Origin: Chitinophaga japonensis
GTDB lineage: Bacteria; Bacteroidota; Bacteroidia; Chitinophagales; Chitinophagaceae
Length of the DNA: 64,000 nucleotides
Direction of reading: 5' to 3'
Assembly (NCBI RefSeq): GCF_007830125.1
Contig: NZ_VLLG01000004.1
Coordinates: 484,326-548,325 of the forward strand
Shown: positions 53,899 to 63,022 of the stretch, in pieces
Position numbering within the stretch: the first letter of the stretch is position 1
Layout of the letters: each line of letters starts with the position of its first letter
The notes under the pieces: model-generated
Seen by the model: the letters and a program-made list of their open reading frames with translations, nothing else
What the model was told of the DNA's origin: nothing
Databases searched by the model: none
Position numbers and translations under genes: made by a program

Positions 53899-56139
53899 AT
53901 GGCAGCTCGTACACTTACAATCCTTGTGCTGATGCTTTGCGGATGGTGCCTGTGTTACCCGGCTCATGGCCAGGTAAAGATATCCGGCTACATTACCGGT
54001 AAACAACAGGCCGCCATACCCGGCACCAGCGTAGTCCTGCAGGGTACGGCCCAGGGCGCCACTACGGACAGCACCGGACATTTCCGGTTCACCACCCTGC
54101 AAAAAGGACGGCAGGTGCTCAGCATTTCCTCCATCGGGTATAAAACAACCGAAAAACCGGTAGTGCTGGTTAATGACAGTATAACCGTGAACGTTACCCT
54201 TCACAAAGACCATAAAACGCTGGGAGAAGTGGTGATCTCCGCGGGCGCATTTGAGGCCAGCGACAAAGCCAAGGGCGCGTCGCTGACGCCGATAGACGCG
54301 GTGACGGTGGCCGGCAACGGCGGCGACCTTGCCAATGCATTACGGTCCCTGCCCGGTGCGCAGCAGGTAGGCGAACGGGAAGGCCTGTTCGTGCGCGGCG
54401 GCACCGGGGAGGAGACTAAGCAGTTCGTGGACGGCACCTGGCTGAAAAACCCCAACTTCTCCAGCGTGCCCGGCGTGATACAACCGGCCCGTATCAATCC
54501 TTTCCTGTTCAAAGGCATCCTGTTCAGCACAGGCGGCTACTCCGCCCAATACGGGCAAGCCATGAGCAGCGCGCTGATACTGGAAAGCATCGACCTGCCG
54601 GACGAGTCGTCTGCCTCCCTGCACATCTTTCCCGTGAACGTGGGCGCAGGGCTGCAGCAACTGGCCAAAAACAAAAAGAGCAGCTATGGCATTAACGTGG
54701 ACTACGGCCACCTCTCCTTATACAACGATATTGTGCCGCAGCGGCCGGACTATTTCCTGGGCCCCGAGTATGGGCGCGGACAAGCCAACTACCGCGTAAA
54801 GACAGGCAAGACCGGTATGCTGAAAATATACGCCGCCGCTACATTCAGCAATATCGGCCTGCGCCAGCCTGACATTGACAGCAGCCACCTGAAAAACTCC
54901 TTCCGCCTCCGAAACAGGAACCTTTACGCCAATGTGAGCTACCGCAGCATGCTGGGGGAAGACTGGCAGCTACGGCTCGCCAGCGCCTACAGCTACAACC
55001 AGGACGATATTTCCCTGGACCTGCTGAACAGCGGCAACGAGCCATTGCAGCTTCCCGGGGAAGTGTTTGACGGCAAGCAGCGGCACACCCGTACCCAAAC
55101 CAATTTTGCCCAGGGCCGCATGGTGCTGTCGCGGCTCTTCCCGCGCAACCAGGCCCTGCACCTTGGCGCGGAACATTTTTACACGGCAGACCGGTATCGC
55201 AGCCATGACAGCCTGTACCCGCTGACCAATCAACTGACGGCCGCTTTTGCGGAAGGCGATATTTACCTGGCGGCCGGGCTGATGGTCCGTGCAGGCCTGC
55301 GCTTTGAACATTCCAGTCTCCTGGGGCGCTCCACGATTGCGCCGCGCGCCAGCCTGGCCTACCGCTTCCGCGACGGCGGGCAACTGAACCTGGCCTACGG
55401 CATGTTCTACCAGCAACCGGAAAATGAATACCTGTTCCGGCAACGGGACATGGACTTTTCCCGGGCCGACCATTACATTGTGAACTATACGAAAAAAGCC
55501 GGCAACCGGCTGCTAAGGCTGGAAGCCTATTACAAAAAGTATCACCGCCTGCCTAAATACTACCCCGCCATCAGCAACGCCGGCAGCGGAGATGCCAGGG
55601 GCGTGGAACTGTTCTGGCGCGACAAAAAGAGCATTCCGCAACTGGACTACTGGGTGACCTACACCTACCTGCACACGCAGCGGGATTACGGTAACTATCC
55701 CTATGCGCTGCAGCCGTCCTTCAGCACGCCGCACACCGTATCACTGGTGGTGAAACGGTTCTTCCAGGACATTAACCTGAACCTGAACATGGCCTACACC
55801 TTTGCCACCGGCCGGCCTTATTACGACATCCGCCTGGCAGGTGGGGACGGGAAACCGCAGGTGCACGACCAGGGCACTACCCGCAGCTATCACAATGTGA
55901 ACCTAAGCGGGGCCTACCTGTTCTCCCTTTTCAAAAAGTGGAAGCACAAGGATTTTTCCGGTATCGGCTTTGGCGTGAACAATATATTCGGCACCCGGCA
56001 GGTATACGGCTACCGTTACAGCCATGACGGGTTACACAAAGCGGCTATGCTGCCGCCCGCCACGCGCTCCTACTATATCGGCATCTTCATGAGCTTTGGT
56101 ACGGACCGCACGGAGGATTTCCTGAACGACAACCTGTAA
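53899..56139 (+). CDS. TonB-dependent receptor
   Basis: This 746-residue protein has a signal peptide (LTILVLMLCGWCLCYPAHG), a carboxypeptidase-like regulatory domain (KISGYITGKQQAAIPGTSVV), a plug with LANALRSLPGAQQVGEREGL and FVRGGTGEETKQFVDGT, and a 22-strand barrel. It is shorter than SusC proteins and has no SusD partner, so it more likely takes up a metal chelate, vitamin or peptide. A small TPR-like periplasmic protein follows 54 bp downstream, a common pairing in this phylum. Confidence 0.95.
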   Translation: MAARTLTILVLMLCGWCLCYPAHGQVKISGYITGKQQAAIPGTSVVLQGTAQGATTDSTGHFRFTTLQKGRQVLSISSIGYKTTEKPVVLVNDSITVNVTLHKDHKTLGEVVISAGAFEASDKAKGASLTPIDAVTVAGNGGDLANALRSLPGAQQVGEREGLFVRGGTGEETKQFVDGTWLKNPNFSSVPGVIQPARINPFLFKGILFSTGGYSAQYGQAMSSALILESIDLPDESSASLHIFPVNVGAGLQQLAKNKKSSYGINVDYGHLSLYNDIVPQRPDYFLGPEYGRGQANYRVKTGKTGMLKIYAAATFSNIGLRQPDIDSSHLKNSFRLRNRNLYANVSYRSMLGEDWQLRLASAYSYNQDDISLDLLNSGNEPLQLPGEVFDGKQRHTRTQTNFAQGRMVLSRLFPRNQALHLGAEHFYTADRYRSHDSLYPLTNQLTAAFAEGDIYLAAGLMVRAGLRFEHSSLLGRSTIAPRASLAYRFRDGGQLNLAYGMFYQQPENEYLFRQRDMDFSRADHYIVNYTKKAGNRLLRLEAYYKKYHRLPKYYPAISNAGSGDARGVELFWRDKKSIPQLDYWVTYTYLHTQRDYGNYPYALQPSFSTPHTVSLVVKRFFQDINLNLNMAYTFATGRPYYDIRLAGGDGKPQVHDQGTTRSYHNVNLSGAYLFSLFKKWKHKDFSGIGFGVNNIFGTRQVYGYRYSHDGLHKAAMLPPATRSYYIGIFMSFGTDRTEDFLNDNL

Positions 56140-56192
56140 GGAGCCATTTAACCAATCGTCATATATCCATTCACCATTCCAACATCACTGTC

Positions 56193-56849
56193 ATGAAAAA
56201 AGCAACATTGTTATTCACCGCCTTATTGTTTATGATCCTGGCCGTACAGGCGCAGGATACGCAGCTCGAAAACGCCGTAGCCCTGCTGGACAAGGCGCAG
56301 ACCGTAAAGGATTACCAGGACCTGTCCGCCCGCTTTACGCAGGCCGGCAACGCACAGCAGACCAACTGGCTGCCCTATTATTACGCGGCGCTCTGCAATG
56401 CGAAGATCGGTTTCCTGCTACAGGACGACGGCGAGCGCATAGAACCCTTCAGCAATGAAGGCGAAAGCAACGCCAAACAGGCGCGGGAGCTGCTCAGGGC
56501 CGGCGGCAATAAAAAGGACCTGGCGGAACTGTACACCGTCATGAGCATGATCTACCGCACCAGGGTGTTCATCAATCCCATGACCTATGGCCGCAAATAT
56601 GGCCCTACATCCCAGCAGTACCTGGACAAGGCGCTGGAGCTGGATCCGGATAACCCGCGCGCCCTGTACGTGCAGGCCTGGGTGAAATACTACACCCCCA
56701 AAATGTGGGGCGGCGACAAGGACAAAGCCAAAACCCTGCTGGAAAGCGCCCTGCAAAAGCTGGCGGCACAAAAAGCCGGTGGCGTGGAACCGCACTGGGG
56801 TAAAACGGAAAGTGAGGCGCTGTTAGCGAAAACAGGAAGCAAGCAATAG
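56193..56849 (+). CDS. Exported TPR-like protein
   Basis: This 218-residue protein has a signal peptide (MKKATLLFTALLFMILAVQA). The mature part is helical, with TPR-like pairs: NAVALLDKAQTVKDYQDL, PTSQQYLDKALELDPDNPRA, and KTLLESALQKLAAQK. It lies downstream of the TonB-dependent receptor on the same strand. Proteins of this type often accompany such receptors in Bacteroidota and may support them in the periplasm; the exact role is unknown. Confidence 0.85.
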   Translation: MKKATLLFTALLFMILAVQAQDTQLENAVALLDKAQTVKDYQDLSARFTQAGNAQQTNWLPYYYAALCNAKIGFLLQDDGERIEPFSNEGESNAKQARELLRAGGNKKDLAELYTVMSMIYRTRVFINPMTYGRKYGPTSQQYLDKALELDPDNPRALYVQAWVKYYTPKMWGGDKDKAKTLLESALQKLAAQKAGGVEPHWGKTESEALLAKTGSKQ

Positions 56850-56860
56850 GATGTAGAGCG

Positions 56861-56868
56861 TACTTTTG
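56861..56868 (+). promoter_or_regulatory. -7 promoter element of the LysR gene
   Basis: TACTTTTG matches TAnnTTTG and ends 17 bp before the ATG at 56886. No matching -33 element. Confidence 0.45.
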
Positions 56869-56885
56869 CTGTAAATACGCCGCGT

Positions 56886-57791
56886 ATGCTTACCATCAGC
56901 TATGAAGCCTTTTACGAGACCGCGCGCCTCCTCAGCTTTTCAAAAGCTGCGGAGGTGCTGTATATGACCCAACCCTCCGTGAGCAAGCATATCCGCCTGC
57001 TGGAAAATGAATTTAACCTGAGCTTTTTTGAACGGAAAGGCAGCACCATACAACTAACGCCTGCCGGGAAGATACTGTTTGATCATGTAAAGCAGGCCAA
57101 GGAGCTGCAGCGCAACATGCAGTTCAACCTCAGCAGCCTGTCCGGCAGGCAGCAGGCCAAGGGGTCGCTGGTGGTGGGCGCCAGCACTACGGTAGCGCTG
57201 TACGTAATACCGGGCATCCTGTCCAGCTTTCACCAGCAATACCCGCACATCCAGTTGCGCCTGCTCAACAGCAATTCGGAGAACATCCTGCGGGCGCTGC
57301 TGGAGCAGGAAATAGACCTGGGCATTACCGAAAGCAGGAACAAGCATACCACGGTGCAGTACCGTTTCTTTATGAAAGATGAGGTCATACCGGTTTGCCA
57401 CCGCAACAGCCCGCTGGCCAAAAAGAAACGGGTGACCGTGGAAGAGCTGAAAGACATACCGGTGGCGCTGCGGGAAAGGGGCAGCGGCACCCGCGACGCG
57501 GTGGCGGAAGCGCTGGCCCGTTTCGGCATTTCCATACAGGACATTCACAACCGTATTATACTGGGCGGCACGGAAGCGCTGAAGAATTTCCTGCTGAGCG
57601 ATACCTGCCTGGGCTTCCTGCCGCTGCGCTCCGTGGAGCACCTGATCCAGAACGGGCAACTGGTGCGCATTGATATCCCGGGACTAAAAATACAGCGCTC
57701 CTTTTTCTTCATGCAAAGGCAGGGCACCAGCAACGACCAGATCAATAATATTTTCATTAAACTGGCGAGAAAACAGTATAACCCCAGGTAA
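56886..57791 (+). CDS. LysR-family transcriptional regulator
   Basis: In this 301-residue protein the N-terminal winged helix-turn-helix is clear (LLSFSKAAEVLYMTQPSVSK, followed by HIRLLENEFNLSFFERKG). The C-terminal part is the periplasmic-binding-like sensor domain (GSLVVGASTTVALYVIPGIL). LysR proteins usually control a neighbouring gene and bind a pathway metabolite. The threonine-synthase-like gene 93 bp downstream has a candidate LysR box before its promoter. Confidence 0.95.
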   Translation: MLTISYEAFYETARLLSFSKAAEVLYMTQPSVSKHIRLLENEFNLSFFERKGSTIQLTPAGKILFDHVKQAKELQRNMQFNLSSLSGRQQAKGSLVVGASTTVALYVIPGILSSFHQQYPHIQLRLLNSNSENILRALLEQEIDLGITESRNKHTTVQYRFFMKDEVIPVCHRNSPLAKKKRVTVEELKDIPVALRERGSGTRDAVAEALARFGISIQDIHNRIILGGTEALKNFLLSDTCLGFLPLRSVEHLIQNGQLVRIDIPGLKIQRSFFFMQRQGTSNDQINNIFIKLARKQYNPR

Positions 57792-57805
57792 TAGTATATG
57801 CCTAT
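57791..57805 (+). promoter_or_regulatory. Candidate LysR-binding box
   Basis: ATAGTATATGCCTAT has the T-N11-A form within the inverted repeat ATAG-N7-CTAT. It lies about 44-58 bp upstream of the predicted transcription start of the threonine-synthase-like gene, a typical LysR position. Its first base is the last base of the LysR stop codon. Confidence 0.5.
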
Positions 57806-57835
57806 TTAGTATAACTTATGAACAGGGGACGGATG

Positions 57836-57843
57836 TAAATTTG
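57836..57843 (+). promoter_or_regulatory. -7 promoter element of the threonine-synthase-like gene
   Basis: TAAATTTG matches TAnnTTTG, 41 bp before the ATG. There is no standard -33 box, which fits a promoter that needs an activator. Confidence 0.5.
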
Positions 57844-57884
57844 AAGCAGGAAGTATCCTATTCCATACTTCAGATATTGCATTT

Positions 57885-59075
57885 ATGAAGACGCTTGAAA
57901 CACTATCATTGCTGCATTCCCTGCAATGCAGCCGCTGCGGCCGGCATCACGATCCTTTCCGCCTGCAGCAGACCTCCGTATGCTGCCAGGCCCCTTTAGT
58001 AGCGCAATACGATACGGCGGACGTATTTCCGCTTTCCACGGAAGTGCTGCCCGCCCATTCCGATAATATGTGGCGGTACCTGGAAATGCTGCCGGTATTT
58101 GACGTGCATAATATTGTAACGCTTGGAGAAGGCATGACGCCGCTGCAAACCCTGCGCCACCTGCCCGGCATGCTGGGCTTTGACCGGCTTTACTGGAAAG
58201 ACGAATCCCTGAACCCTACCGGCTCATTCAAAGCCAGGGGCCTCAGCGCCGCCGTTTCCAAAGCAAAGGAATTTGGCGTGGAAAGCTGTATTGTGCCAAC
58301 AGCCGGCAATGCGGGCGGCGCGCTCAGCGCCTACTGCGCAGCAGCCGGCATACCTGCCGTGGTGGTGATGCCCCGGCATACGCCAAAGATATTCAAGGAA
58401 GAGTGCTGGATGTACGGTGCGGAGCTGGTGCTGGTGGATGGCCTGATCAACGACTGCGCAGCGGAAGCGGCCCGCATCCGGGAAGCGCGCCACTGCTTTG
58501 ACGTGTCTACCTTTAAAGAGCCGTACCGGCTGGAAGGCAAAAAAACCATGGGCTACGAAATAGCGGAGCAGCTCCAGTGGACCCTGCCGGACGTGATCCT
58601 CTACCCCACCGGCGGCGGCACCGGCCTGATCGGCCTCTGGAAAGCTTTCCGGGAAATGCTGGCGCTGGGATGGATACCGGATAAAATGCCCCGGATGATC
58701 GCCGTACAGGCAGAAAACTGCCAGCCCGTAGTGGCTACGTGGAACGGGCTGCAACCCAATGCCCGGGAATATAACGGCCGCCCTTCCATTGCCAACGGCC
58801 TGGCGGTGCCACGGCCTTTTGCCGAACCGCTGATGCTGGACGTGCTCACACAATCGCACGGGCATTGCATGGCTGTCAGCGAAACGGAGATCAAACAATA
58901 CATGCAATTGCTGGCGCGGAAAGAAGGGATGCTGGCGGCGCCCGAAGGCGCAGCGCTGGTGGCCGCATTGCCTAAACTACTGCAGGAAGGCGTGATACAG
59001 CCGGATGAGGATATCCTGCTGCTGAACACCGGCTCGGGGTACAAGTACCTGGAGAACCTGGGGATACCTGCGTAG
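57885..59075 (+). CDS. PLP-dependent threonine synthase-like enzyme
   Basis: In this 396-residue protein the PLP Lys is in LNPTGSFKARGLSAAV, and the phosphate-binding loop is PTAGNAGGALSAYCAA. YPTGGGTGLIGLWKAF is the later conserved glycine loop. It starts with a short metal-site-like segment (LQCSRCGRHH and then VCCQAP), in which the second Cys pair is adjacent (CC) instead of the usual CxxC. It would turn O-phosphohomoserine into threonine, but the lone context with a LysR gene suggests it may serve a special pathway. A hairpin terminator follows. Confidence 0.88.
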   Translation: MKTLETLSLLHSLQCSRCGRHHDPFRLQQTSVCCQAPLVAQYDTADVFPLSTEVLPAHSDNMWRYLEMLPVFDVHNIVTLGEGMTPLQTLRHLPGMLGFDRLYWKDESLNPTGSFKARGLSAAVSKAKEFGVESCIVPTAGNAGGALSAYCAAAGIPAVVVMPRHTPKIFKEECWMYGAELVLVDGLINDCAAEAARIREARHCFDVSTFKEPYRLEGKKTMGYEIAEQLQWTLPDVILYPTGGGTGLIGLWKAFREMLALGWIPDKMPRMIAVQAENCQPVVATWNGLQPNAREYNGRPSIANGLAVPRPFAEPLMLDVLTQSHGHCMAVSETEIKQYMQLLARKEGMLAAPEGAALVAALPKLLQEGVIQPDEDILLLNTGSGYKYLENLGIPA

Positions 59076-59083
59076 CTATTACC

Positions 59084-59137
59084 GTTGGCTTCGTAGTTGA
59101 TAGTCAACAGCTACGAAGCCAACATTGATTTTTTTAA
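59084..59137 (+). terminator. Rho-independent terminator after the threonine-synthase-like gene
   Basis: The 13-bp stem GTTGGCTTCGTAG (59084-59096) pairs perfectly with CTACGAAGCCAAC (59111-59123), with a nested TTGATAGTCAA loop. A run of seven T follows closely. Confidence 0.8.
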
Positions 59138-59349
59138 ATACGGCAAAAGTCGTAATATTGAAAAGAGAGTCAATACAACACAACAACCAATATCTAAACC
59201 AGAGCAGGATACCGCAAAACGTATAGAGAGCAAATCATTTTACCGGTTCACAACTATAATCAGCCGATGTTATGCGCCATCCATAACGTATGCCACTGTT
59301 ATGCCATTACAGTCACCATATCATTCACTTTAAACCAAAATCACCTCAC

Positions 59350-60174
59350 ATGAGCAAACAGATCACCTACATGCTTGCTGCCTGCCTGACTGCAGGAGCA
59401 CTGTTCGTTTCCTGCCAGAAAGAGAGCGCTGAGCAGGATGCGCCCGCCGCTACCGAAGTATCCCCCGAAGTACTGGGCCAGATCAGCGCCCGCGGCTTCA
59501 GCACCGCCGGCGTAAGAAAAGTGGAAGGCGGTTACCTGGTGGAAGGCGACATCCTGCTGGAAGAACAGGACCTGGCCAGCACGCCAGCCTCCCCCAACCT
59601 GCGTATTGCCGAAGTGGAGCAGTACCGCACCTACAACCTGGTGAGCAAACTGCCCCGCACCATTACCGTAAGGGTATCCAACCTGCCGGATGCCTATGTA
59701 CAGGGCACGGATGAAGCCATTGCCCGTTACAACGCATTGAACCTGCAACTGAAATTCCAGCGGACCACGGCCCGCAAGGCAGACATCACCATTGAAGGAT
59801 TTTACGAGGGCCCCAGCGGCGGCTTTATTACCCTGGGATCGGCCGGCTTCCCCAGCAAGAACGGCAGCCCCTACCGGAAAATATCCATGAACACGCACCC
59901 GGACGCCTATGGCGCCAATCCTGATGTGCTGTATGTAGCCTCCGTGATACAACATGAAATGGGGCACTGCATCGGCTTCCGCCATACGGATTATATGAAC
60001 CGTGCTTTCAGTTGCGGCAGCGGCGGCAATGAAGGCGCCGGGAATGTAGGTGCAGTGCACATCCCCGGCACCCCCACCGGCCCGGACCGCGCATCCTGGA
60101 TGTTGGCCTGCTCCGATGGCGGCAACCGCACCTTTAACAGCAATGATGTGGTAGCGCTGGATTATTTATACTAA
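59350..60174 (+). CDS. Secreted M57-like zinc metalloprotease lipoprotein
   Basis: The start at 59350 (MSKQITYMLAACLTAGALF) gives a lipobox (LFVSC) and a tail that would be surface-exposed; a longer frame to 59290 lacks a good signal. The zinc site is HEMGHCIGFRHTDYM, the HExxHxxGxxH motif of metzincin-like peptidases. The group is known in Bacteroidota as M57 (HEIGH) proteases. A 274-bp gap with a terminator separates it from the upstream gene. The substrate is unknown. Confidence 0.9.
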   Translation: MSKQITYMLAACLTAGALFVSCQKESAEQDAPAATEVSPEVLGQISARGFSTAGVRKVEGGYLVEGDILLEEQDLASTPASPNLRIAEVEQYRTYNLVSKLPRTITVRVSNLPDAYVQGTDEAIARYNALNLQLKFQRTTARKADITIEGFYEGPSGGFITLGSAGFPSKNGSPYRKISMNTHPDAYGANPDVLYVASVIQHEMGHCIGFRHTDYMNRAFSCGSGGNEGAGNVGAVHIPGTPTGPDRASWMLACSDGGNRTFNSNDVVALDYLY

Positions 60175-60179
60175 GATGT

Positions 60180-60254
60180 TGAATGCTGAATGCTAAACGC
60201 ATAACGCTGAACACCTTTGGCGTTATGCGTTTAGTGTTTAGCGTTATGCTGTTT
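60180..60254. repeat. Heptamer inverted array F
   Basis: The left arm (60180-60214) is TGAATGC, TGAATGC, TAAACGC, ATAACGC, TGAACAC. The right arm (60220-60254) is GCGTTAT, GCGTTTA, GTGTTTA, GCGTTAT, GCTGTTT. Fourteen bases (60194-60207) pair perfectly with 60220-60233. It lies between convergent genes and extends into the last codons of the deacylase gene. Confidence 0.85.
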
Positions 60255-61820
60255 CCCCGGCCCGTACAGCGGCCGTCCGTTCCTTGCGCCGGTGTGCTGC
60301 CCGTTCGCCAGCTCCGGTTGGCCGTTTACCAGCACATATTTAAAGCCGGTGGAATACTGGTGCGGGGCTTCAAAAGTAGCCCGGTCAATTACTTCCTGCG
60401 CATCAAAGATCACGATATCGGCCGCCATGCCTTCCCGGATCAGGCCGCGGTCCTTCAACTGGAACTTCTGCGCTGCCAGTGAGGTCATGCGGCGAATAGC
60501 TTCCTCCAGGGGCATTACATGCCTGTTCCTTACATACCTGCCCAGGATACGGGCATTGGTGCCATATGCCCGGGGATGCGGCATCCCTTTGCCGGGCGTG
60601 GGCACGCCCGCATCGGCTCCCACCATGCAGAAGGGGTATTTCATGATATAACGCACGTCGTCCTCGTTCATGCTATGGTACACCATCTGGGCGCCGCCTT
60701 TGTCCACCATGTCCATAATGGTCTCCGCTTCGTGCTTTGCCTTGCCCCTGCGGCCCAGGAGGCGGTTGATCTCCGTAATGCTTTTGCCGTTGTAGCTGGT
60801 GTCCGCGGAATAGTTGGCCACCACTGCATAACTGTAGTTCCGGTACTTATGCTCCTTCAGTTGCGCCAGCATCTCCTTTTTGATCTGTGCGCGGATAGCG
60901 GGGTTGTGCAGGCGGGCGCTGATGGAGTCCTGTCCGCCGGCCAGCGCCCAGTCGGGCAGGCACACGCCCAGGTTGGTGCTGCTGGCCGTGTAGGGATACT
61001 GGTCGATGGTCACGTCCCAACCCTCTTTGCGGGCCACCTGCACCAGGGCCAGTGTGCGGAGGGATTTGCCCCAGTTGGCCTTACCGCTCACCTTGAAATG
61101 GGAGATCTCCACGGGCATGTTGGCCGCCTTGCCGATATCGATGGCTTCATTGATGGCCGCCACCACCTGGTTGCCTTCGTTACGTATATGTGACGCATAT
61201 ACGCCGTTATACTTTGCGGCCGCTTTGGCCAGTCCTACCACTTCATCTGTTTTGGAATAAGCGCCCGGGATGTAGATCAGCCCCGTAGAGATCCCTACGG
61301 CGCCATCTTCCATGGCTTTGGCCACCAGGGCTTCCATCTGCTGCTGCTCTGCGGGCGTGGGCGTGCGGTTATCCCGCTGCATCACTTCCCGGCGCACGGT
61401 ATTATGACCAATGAGGGAAGCCACGTTAATGCCGGGGCGCAGGCTGTCCACCCGCTCAAAGAAACGGTGCAGGTCCGCCGCAGAGCTGCCGCAGTTGCCG
61501 GTGACAATGGTGGTGACCCCGTCATAGATGTAGTTGTCCGCCGTGGGCTGGCTGAAGATACCGCTTTCCACGTGGCCGTGCACGTCAATAAAGCCGGGCG
61601 CCACGATCATCTTCTGTGCGTCTATCACCCTGGCGGCGTTATACTCCGGCAATTTTCCCACGGCCATGATCTTACCGTCCTTTACGGCCACATCCCCGTA
61701 AAACCAGGAGTTGCCGGTGCCGTCAACGATCTTCCCGTTGCGGATCAATACATCGCAGGACTGCTGCGCAAAGCCTGAAAAGCTGCATAGCAATGCCATG
61801 CCGGTGAGCCATCTGGTCAT
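60231..61820 (-). CDS. Exported N-acyl-D-amino-acid deacylase (amidohydrolase family)
   Basis: This 529-residue protein has a signal peptide (MTRWLTGMALLCSFSGFAQQ). The family signs are GTGNSWFYGDVAVKDGKI, the metal-binding H-x-H in VAPGFIDVHGHVE, VTTIVTGNCGSS, and a further metal His in YASHIRNEG. It removes the acyl group from N-acyl-D-amino acids and probably acts in the periplasm. The last eight residues (GKQHNAKH) come from heptamer array F, so the C-terminus may be an array-driven extension. It follows the exported oxidoreductase gene on the same strand. Confidence 0.92.
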   Translation of the reverse strand: MTRWLTGMALLCSFSGFAQQSCDVLIRNGKIVDGTGNSWFYGDVAVKDGKIMAVGKLPEYNAARVIDAQKMIVAPGFIDVHGHVESGIFSQPTADNYIYDGVTTIVTGNCGSSAADLHRFFERVDSLRPGINVASLIGHNTVRREVMQRDNRTPTPAEQQQMEALVAKAMEDGAVGISTGLIYIPGAYSKTDEVVGLAKAAAKYNGVYASHIRNEGNQVVAAINEAIDIGKAANMPVEISHFKVSGKANWGKSLRTLALVQVARKEGWDVTIDQYPYTASSTNLGVCLPDWALAGGQDSISARLHNPAIRAQIKKEMLAQLKEHKYRNYSYAVVANYSADTSYNGKSITEINRLLGRRGKAKHEAETIMDMVDKGGAQMVYHSMNEDDVRYIMKYPFCMVGADAGVPTPGKGMPHPRAYGTNARILGRYVRNRHVMPLEEAIRRMTSLAAQKFQLKDRGLIREGMAADIVIFDAQEVIDRATFEAPHQYSTGFKYVLVNGQPELANGQHTGARNGRPLYGPGKQHNAKH

Positions 61821-61863
61821 AAGCCGTACTGTTTTTTGCTAATAAAATAAAAAAAAGCCACAA

Positions 61864-62934
61864 TCACAATACGATGCGCTTTCCTTCTCGGGCGGAACGG
61901 CGCGCCGCTTCCAGTATACGCACTACGATGAGGTTGTTCTGCAGCGAGGAAAGGTCGTTGCCCGGCTGCAGCCCGCCCTTGAGCACGGCCTGCAGGTAGC
62001 TGAGGTGATCCCGGAACGGTGCGGGCCTTACCGGCACGGTATAAGCGCTGTCGCGTTTGCGGCCCTGCAACTGGTTGGCATTGAGGGCATGCAGGTAGCC
62101 GGTCTTCCCGAATACTTCCAGGTCCTTGATGCTGAAGGGCCAGTTCCAGGAAGCTTCTATAATGCCGGTGGCGTCCGGGTACTCCAGGAGGATGGTAGCA
62201 TCATCATCCACCTTCGGGTAAATATCCGGCTTGATCTGGTGGGTAACGGCCTGTACGGCAATGGGCGCCTTACCGTTCATGAGCCAGGTCATGAGGTTGG
62301 CGCCGTAGCAACCGAAATCCGTTAAAGCGCCGGCGCCGTTCTTTTCCGGGTCCGTAAGCCAGCGGAGGAAATCCTCGCTGCAGCCAATTTCTTTTGGGCC
62401 TTCATGCCCGTCGTGCACGATCATCTTGCGGATGGGGCCTATATCCTGCTGCCTGCTGACCAGGTCATACAATTGCTGGTTGCTGTTGTACCAGGTGGTC
62501 TCATAGTTGGTGAGCACGGGTATATGATATTGTTCCGCCAGGGCGGCGATACGCTCCGCCTGCTGTACGGTGGTGGCCAGCGGTTTTTCCACCATTACGG
62601 GAATGCCTTTGGGCGCGCAGGCTTCCACTACGGCCAGGTGCTCCGAAATGGGATTGTAGGCCAGCACGGCGTCGGGTTTAATGTGCGCCAGCATGGAGGG
62701 CACGTCTTTATAAAAAATATTGTCCGGGAGCTGGTAACGCTTTTTCATGCGCGCTATCAGAGGCTGATCCGCTTCTGCAATACCGATGATCTTTACTTCG
62801 CCCTTCTTATAGCTGTTCAGCACCAGGTGCACATGATCGTGGTTCATGCCGGCCAGGGCCACCTGCAGGGGTGACTGCGCCAGCACGCTTAACTGAAATG
62901 ACAGGAGTACCAATAAGAACAATAAACGCTTCAT
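61864..62934 (-). CDS. Exported Gfo/Idh/MocA-family oxidoreductase
   Basis: The start at 62934 (MKRLLFLLVLLSFQLSVLAQ) is a clear signal peptide; a longer frame starts at 62958. The Rossmann part reads LQVALAGMNHDHVHLVLNSY, with an altered GxNHxH in place of GxGxxG. The EKPLATTVQQAERI motif (catalytic Lys region) and the C-terminal GFO/IDH/MocA alpha/beta domain are present. Exported members are common in Bacteroidota and may carry a bound cofactor. The substrate is probably a sugar or cyclitol derivative. It lies between the deacylase and SMP-30 genes. Confidence 0.88.
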   Translation of the reverse strand: MKRLLFLLVLLSFQLSVLAQSPLQVALAGMNHDHVHLVLNSYKKGEVKIIGIAEADQPLIARMKKRYQLPDNIFYKDVPSMLAHIKPDAVLAYNPISEHLAVVEACAPKGIPVMVEKPLATTVQQAERIAALAEQYHIPVLTNYETTWYNSNQQLYDLVSRQQDIGPIRKMIVHDGHEGPKEIGCSEDFLRWLTDPEKNGAGALTDFGCYGANLMTWLMNGKAPIAVQAVTHQIKPDIYPKVDDDATILLEYPDATGIIEASWNWPFSIKDLEVFGKTGYLHALNANQLQGRKRDSAYTVPVRPAPFRDHLSYLQAVLKGGLQPGNDLSSLQNNLIVVRILEAARRSAREGKRIVL

Positions 62935-63022
62935 TCGGATGGAATTTAGATCAGCCAAAGTATAAAAAAAGGAACGGGCAACTGCAGCCAGGCTTACTAT
63001 TAAATTAATGAGTGTATGCGCA

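Noticed and set aside
59290-59349. N-terminal extension of the metalloprotease
   Set aside because: The extra 20 residues would hide the lipoprotein signal that starts at 59350.
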